DNA of 64,000 nt from Corallococcus sp. EGB (lineage in GTDB: Bacteria > Myxococcota > Myxococcia > Myxococcales > Myxococcaceae), in assembly GCF_019968905.1 (NCBI RefSeq), contig NZ_CP079946.1:5146001-5210000 (forward strand). Direction: 5' to 3'. Within the stretch, counting starts at the first letter, position 1; each line of letters begins with the position of its first letter. This document shows positions 61,043-64,000 of this stretch, in pieces. Under the pieces are notes generated by a model, which had not been told where the DNA came from, ran no database searches, and saw nothing but the letters and a program-made list of their open reading frames with translations. The position numbers and the translations under genes are program-made.

Positions 61043-61396
61043 CGAACGGCTTCTCCTGGTACGAGCTGCGGTCCCCCAAGCCCGAGGAGGCACGGCGTTT
61101 CTACGCGAAGGTCCTGGGGACGGACGTGACGCAGGAGCTCTCTGACCTGCCCGAAGCCGCCGCCGCGCGCGGCGCCCCGAGTCACTGGCTGGGCCACATC
61201 GACGTCGCGCCGCCCACACATCCATCAGCACTGGCTCTTCTACTTCGCCGTCGACGACCTCGACCGCTCCCTCGCGGCGGTCACCGAAGGAGGAGGGCTC
61301 GTGGCCAACGGCACGCACGTCATGCCGGACGGGGCCCGCGTCGCCGTGTGCGAGGACCCGCACCGTGCCGCATTCGGCCTGCGTCAAACGCGTTAG
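61039..61396 (+). pseudogene. frameshifted glyoxalase/bleomycin-resistance-fold (VOC) gene
   Basis: The frame from ATG 61039 reads MTNGFSWYELRSPKPEEARR, FYAKVLGTDV and HWLGHIDVAP, a clear VOC start. From about 61222 the continuation is found in the next frame: HQHWLFYFAVDDLDRSLAAV, GGGLVANGTHVMPDGARV and ending FGLRQTR at 61396. Loss of two bases in an AC run at 61216-61220 would explain the shift. It is translationally coupled to the oxidase gene. A sequencing error cannot be excluded; if so, the intact protein would have about 119 residues. Confidence 0.75.
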
Positions 61397-61489
61397 CAGC
61401 CCGGAAACATGAAGCCCGGTTCATTTTCGAGCCCCGGATCCAGCGAAAGGGATGGGATGGAGTAGATTCGGGCCTTCCCCGGAGGCTTC

Positions 61490-61975
61490 ATGACTGCCCC
61501 TCTGCCGACGCTGGAACGTCTTCCTCGCGGAGCGCTCACGCTGTTCCGCATCCGGGCGATCCTCCGAATGGGCATCTACGGCGGGCTCGCGTTTGTTGTG
61601 GCCCTAGGGTTGAGCCTCGCGGGCAACGAGCGCTGGCCGTACCTGCTGCCATGCGCGGTGGTGTTGGTGCTGAGCGTGTTGACGGCGTGGTATCCGCAGC
61701 GAGCGCATGAGCGCTGGGGCTGGGCGCTGCGTGAGCACGACCTGATCATCTCGCACGGCGTCCTTCTGCGGGAGGTCGTGTCCATCCCAGCGGGGCGCAT
61801 CCAGCACGTGGACGTTCATCAGGGGCCCATCGAACGGTCCCTGGGACTGGCACGCCTGCAGATCTACACGGCCGCGGGCAGTGGCGCGGACGGAGAGATT
61901 CCCGGCCTGACGCGCGAAACCGCGGATGCCCTGCGCGAGCGGTTGGTGCGGCGCGAGATCGACGATGTCGTCTGA
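61490..61975 (+). CDS. YdbS-like PH-domain membrane protein
   Basis: Protein of 161 residues. Two membrane helices (GIYGGLAFVVALGLSLAG, LLPCAVVLVLSVLTAWY) are followed by a bacterial PH (bPH2, DUF304) domain: ALREHDLIISHGVLLREVVS, IPAGRIQHVDVHQGPIERSL, GLARLQIYTAAGSG. YdbS/YdbT pairs in Bacillus are linked to envelope stress and bacteriocin tolerance. It overlaps its partner gene by 11 bp. Confidence 0.9.
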   Translation: MTAPLPTLERLPRGALTLFRIRAILRMGIYGGLAFVVALGLSLAGNERWPYLLPCAVVLVLSVLTAWYPQRAHERWGWALREHDLIISHGVLLREVVSIPAGRIQHVDVHQGPIERSLGLARLQIYTAAGSGADGEIPGLTRETADALRERLVRREIDDVV

Positions 61976-63494
61976 GCCGGTGGCGATGGCCACTCCGGAA
62001 GAAGTGCCCTGGAGGCGGCTGAACGCGAAGGCGCCGCTCGCGGCATTGGTGCCCCTGTCAGGGATGATCGCCCGAGTGTTCCTGGGCGCGCTCCTGCCCA
62101 CGTACTTCGCGGGTGAGCACGGCCTGCCATGGGGCGCCTGGATCATCGTTGGAGGGATGGCCCTGTCATTGCTCGCGGCCGGGCTCTACGAGGTCGCCAC
62201 GACGAGCTACCGCGTGGTGGATGCCCAGCTGGAGATCCGCTCCGGCGTCTTCACGCGGACATCACGCTTCATCGAAGCCGCGCGGGTGCAGAACACAGAG
62301 GTGTTGCAGCCTTTCGTGTCGAAGCTGCTCGGGTTGGTGGAGGTCAAGGTGGAGACGGCGTCCGGGGGCAAGGCGGACGGCCATCTGCGCGGCCTGACAC
62401 CGGAGGATGCGCAGGCGTTGATCCAGGCGCTCCAAGCGCTACGAGGCGAAGGCCCGGCGGCCCTGCCCGGCGCAGTGGTCCCGGAGGAACGCGTCCTCTC
62501 CGAAGCAAGTCTGGGAGGCCTGCTGCTCTACGGCGCGACCGCGCTGGGCGTGGGTGTGATCGCGGTCGTGATGGGCGCGATGCACGAAATCATCGAGACC
62601 TTCCACAAGCTGTTGCTGCCGTGGATGGAGGCACACTGGGACGCGGTGGCGGCGCCAGGCATGGGCTGGCTGGCCGCGACGGTGGCGGCGCTCGCGGGGC
62701 TGTTCGGCCTGTGGCTGGTGAGCGGAGCGCGAGCGGTGTTGCAGTTCCACGGCTTCCGGCTGGTGGACACGGGCACGCACCTGCGATCGGCGGGAGGGCT
62801 CATCACACGCCGACAGGTGACGGTGCGGAGGGCGCGCATCCAACAGGTGGTGCTGGATGAACCGCTCCTGCGCCGCACGCTGGGTTTTGGTTCGGTGGAG
62901 GTGGAGACAGCGGGAGTGCGCACGGGCAAGGAGGCATCGGACCGGGCAGAGCTCCTGGTGCCGGTGGTGCCCACGGCGCGCATGCCGGAGCTGCTACGGG
63001 AGTTCGTGCCGGAGCTGCCCGACGCCCACTCCACCCTGCCCTTCCAGCGGGCACATCCCAAGGCGCTCCTGCGAGCACGGATCCGCGCGGTGGGCCTGAG
63101 CGTCCTGATGGCGGCGCCCACGACCTGGTTCTTGGGAGCCTGGGGCGCGGTGGCGTGGCTCCTGCTGCCCGCGCAGTTGCTGGGAGCATGGTTCGACTGG
63201 CGCTTCCAGGGATGGACCGTCACGGACACGCTGGTGGTCGTGCGCCAGGGGTTCTGGCGCAGGCGCACGACGGTGGTGCAGCGCTCGCGCATCCAGTCCG
63301 TGCGCGCGAGACAGGGCCCGCTGGAGCGGGGCTACGGTATCGGGCACGTGCGCATCGACGTGGCGGGTTCGCACGTCCTCCTACCCAGTGTGGGCTGGGA
63401 GGAAGCGCAATCCCTCATCGACGTTCTTCCGGCCCGCCGGCCCACCCGTCGGGCAGTCCCTGCACCGCAACCGGACGCCCGGCTTCCCGCGTAG
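61965..63494 (+). CDS. YdbT-like protein with repeated PH domains
   Basis: Protein of 509 residues. Three bPH2-type units alternate with membrane helices: YRVVDAQLEIRSGVFTRTSR with IEAARVQNTEVLQPF; FHGFRLVDTGTHLRSAGGLI with RRARIQQVVLDEPLLRR; WTVTDTLVVVRQGFWRRRTT with RSRIQSVRARQGPLERGYGI. The repeats show the R-I-Q pattern of the family. It is expected to work with the YdbS-like protein in the membrane. Function beyond envelope maintenance is not known. Confidence 0.9.
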   Translation: MSSEPVAMATPEEVPWRRLNAKAPLAALVPLSGMIARVFLGALLPTYFAGEHGLPWGAWIIVGGMALSLLAAGLYEVATTSYRVVDAQLEIRSGVFTRTSRFIEAARVQNTEVLQPFVSKLLGLVEVKVETASGGKADGHLRGLTPEDAQALIQALQALRGEGPAALPGAVVPEERVLSEASLGGLLLYGATALGVGVIAVVMGAMHEIIETFHKLLLPWMEAHWDAVAAPGMGWLAATVAALAGLFGLWLVSGARAVLQFHGFRLVDTGTHLRSAGGLITRRQVTVRRARIQQVVLDEPLLRRTLGFGSVEVETAGVRTGKEASDRAELLVPVVPTARMPELLREFVPELPDAHSTLPFQRAHPKALLRARIRAVGLSVLMAAPTTWFLGAWGAVAWLLLPAQLLGAWFDWRFQGWTVTDTLVVVRQGFWRRRTTVVQRSRIQSVRARQGPLERGYGIGHVRIDVAGSHVLLPSVGWEEAQSLIDVLPARRPTRRAVPAPQPDARLPA

Positions 63495-63563
63495 GCTGGG
63501 AGGGAGACCATGCATCATCCAGCAGGAATGCCCCTCCTGCCAGACGACGAGGCCTGATCCGCG

Positions 63564-64000
63564 TCAACTCCCGCGCCCAGCCAGCGCCTTCATCCAGATG
63601 ACCACCGCCACTGCGCCCGCGTCGGGAACACCCTTCGCGCGGTCGCCCAGGTAGCTGGCCCGGCCCAGTCGCGGGGACATACTGGCGGTCGCCTCCGCCC
63701 CCTGCTCCGCGGCACGCGTCGCCTCTGCCCACGCCTCCCCCAGCGTCCTTCCCTCACGCACGACTCGCACGAGCACCGTCGCCGCCGGGTGCAGCGCATC
63801 CACCATCGTCCGGTCCCCAGGCTTCGCCCCGCCCAGCTCAGACACTGCCTCCACGCCCGCCTCGAACGCCTTCGCCCAGGCCAGCGCGTCCGCCGGTTTG
63901 TGCGCCAGGAATCGCGCTGCCCGCAGCAGCGCCGTCGCGTAGAACGGACCGGAGCTGCCACCAATACTCCGGCGCATCGCCTGCCCCAGCTCCGTCAACG
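63564..64000 (-). CDS. DhaL-type dihydroxyacetone kinase domain, partial (5' end outside window)
   Basis: About 145 residues are visible, and the frame leaves the window at the right edge. It contains RRSIGGSSGPFYATALLRAA (the phosphate- and nucleotide-binding Gly/Ser loop), GDRTMVDALHPAATVLV and SPRLGRASYLGDRAKGVPDA with GA. These are the signature parts of the DhaL domain, which binds ADP or ATP. It may be the separate DhaL subunit of the PTS system or the end of a DhaK-DhaL fusion; the missing part would decide. It converges on the YdbT-like gene with a 69-bp gap. Confidence 0.88.
   Translation of the reverse strand, partial: LTELGQAMRRSIGGSSGPFYATALLRAARFLAHKPADALAWAKAFEAGVEAVSELGGAKPGDRTMVDALHPAATVLVRVVREGRTLGEAWAEATRAAEQGAEATASMSPRLGRASYLGDRAKGVPDAGAVAVVIWMKALAGRGS

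Noticed and set aside
63522-63540. Small inverted repeat GCAGGA/TCCTGC between convergent genes
   Set aside because: Six-base arms with a 7-base loop and no T-run are too weak to call a terminator.

Overview
The window is GC-rich DNA of myxobacterial character, most like Myxococcus or Corallococcus. Evidence for this is the strong G/C third-position bias, dense packing with many ATGA and GTGA start-stop overlaps, GTG starts, many lipoproteins, an FHA-type sigma-54 activator, GAF-GGDEF and PilZ proteins, orphan ECF sigma factors, a CorE-type metal-sensing sigma factor and a protein with a histone H1-like tail. The genus is an inference; no rRNA or tRNA gene, IS element, prophage or CRISPR array was seen.

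Layout. 1-5000: the end of a HAD 5'-nucleotidase gene, then a minus-strand block running from a Fur-family regulator through a TlpA-like lipoprotein, an FtsB/DivIC-like protein and a GAF-GAF-GGDEF diguanylate cyclase to an RsmJ-like methyltransferase. 5200-13200: small conserved proteins, an FmdB zinc ribbon, a PHP-domain protein, an FHA sigma-54 activator, and several lipoproteins or secreted proteins of unknown role. 13212-20962: a five-gene minus-strand operon (alpha/beta hydrolase, acetoacetate-decarboxylase-like protein, membrane patatin, ChoD-like GMC oxidoreductase, membrane metallophosphatase) that looks like a lipid or sterol modification module. 21120-24914: a small unknown protein, a Tat-exported intradiol-dioxygenase-like lipoprotein and a two-component system.

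24915-28595: a less orderly stretch with decayed minus-strand genes, a GntR regulator behind a near-perfect 29-bp palindrome, a histone H1-tail-like protein, and an ECF sigma factor with no adjacent anti-sigma gene. 28807-36010: a complete, translationally coupled GlgE pathway operon (glgE, treS, maltokinase, glgB) linking trehalose to alpha-glucan, followed by an aldo/keto reductase. 37054-40912: a PilZ protein, an operon of a Cys/His-rich small protein and a divergent heme-oxygenase-like protein, an AT-rich 419-bp regulatory island with several repeats, a sorbosone/glucose-dehydrogenase-like lipoprotein and a gamma-glutamylcyclotransferase-like protein. 40934-50894: a GbsR/MarR regulator coupled to a polyprenyl synthetase gene, an MFS transporter, a chemoreceptor, a hydrolase-SnoaL fusion, a response-regulator/kinase hybrid, an ornithine-cyclodeaminase-family protein and a peptidoglycan amidase.

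50973-61396: a metal-resistance island. A Cys-rich exported protein precedes CzcC-, CzcB- and CzcA-like proteins, a Cys-rich ECF sigma factor of the CorE type, a CzcN-like membrane methyltransferase homologue, a second TolC-family lipoprotein, a multicopper oxidase and a frameshifted glyoxalase-fold gene. Most junctions overlap, so efflux, metal-responsive transcription and periplasmic copper oxidation are probably made together. 61490-63494 encodes a YdbS/YdbT-like pair of PH-domain membrane proteins. The window ends inside a DhaL-type gene.
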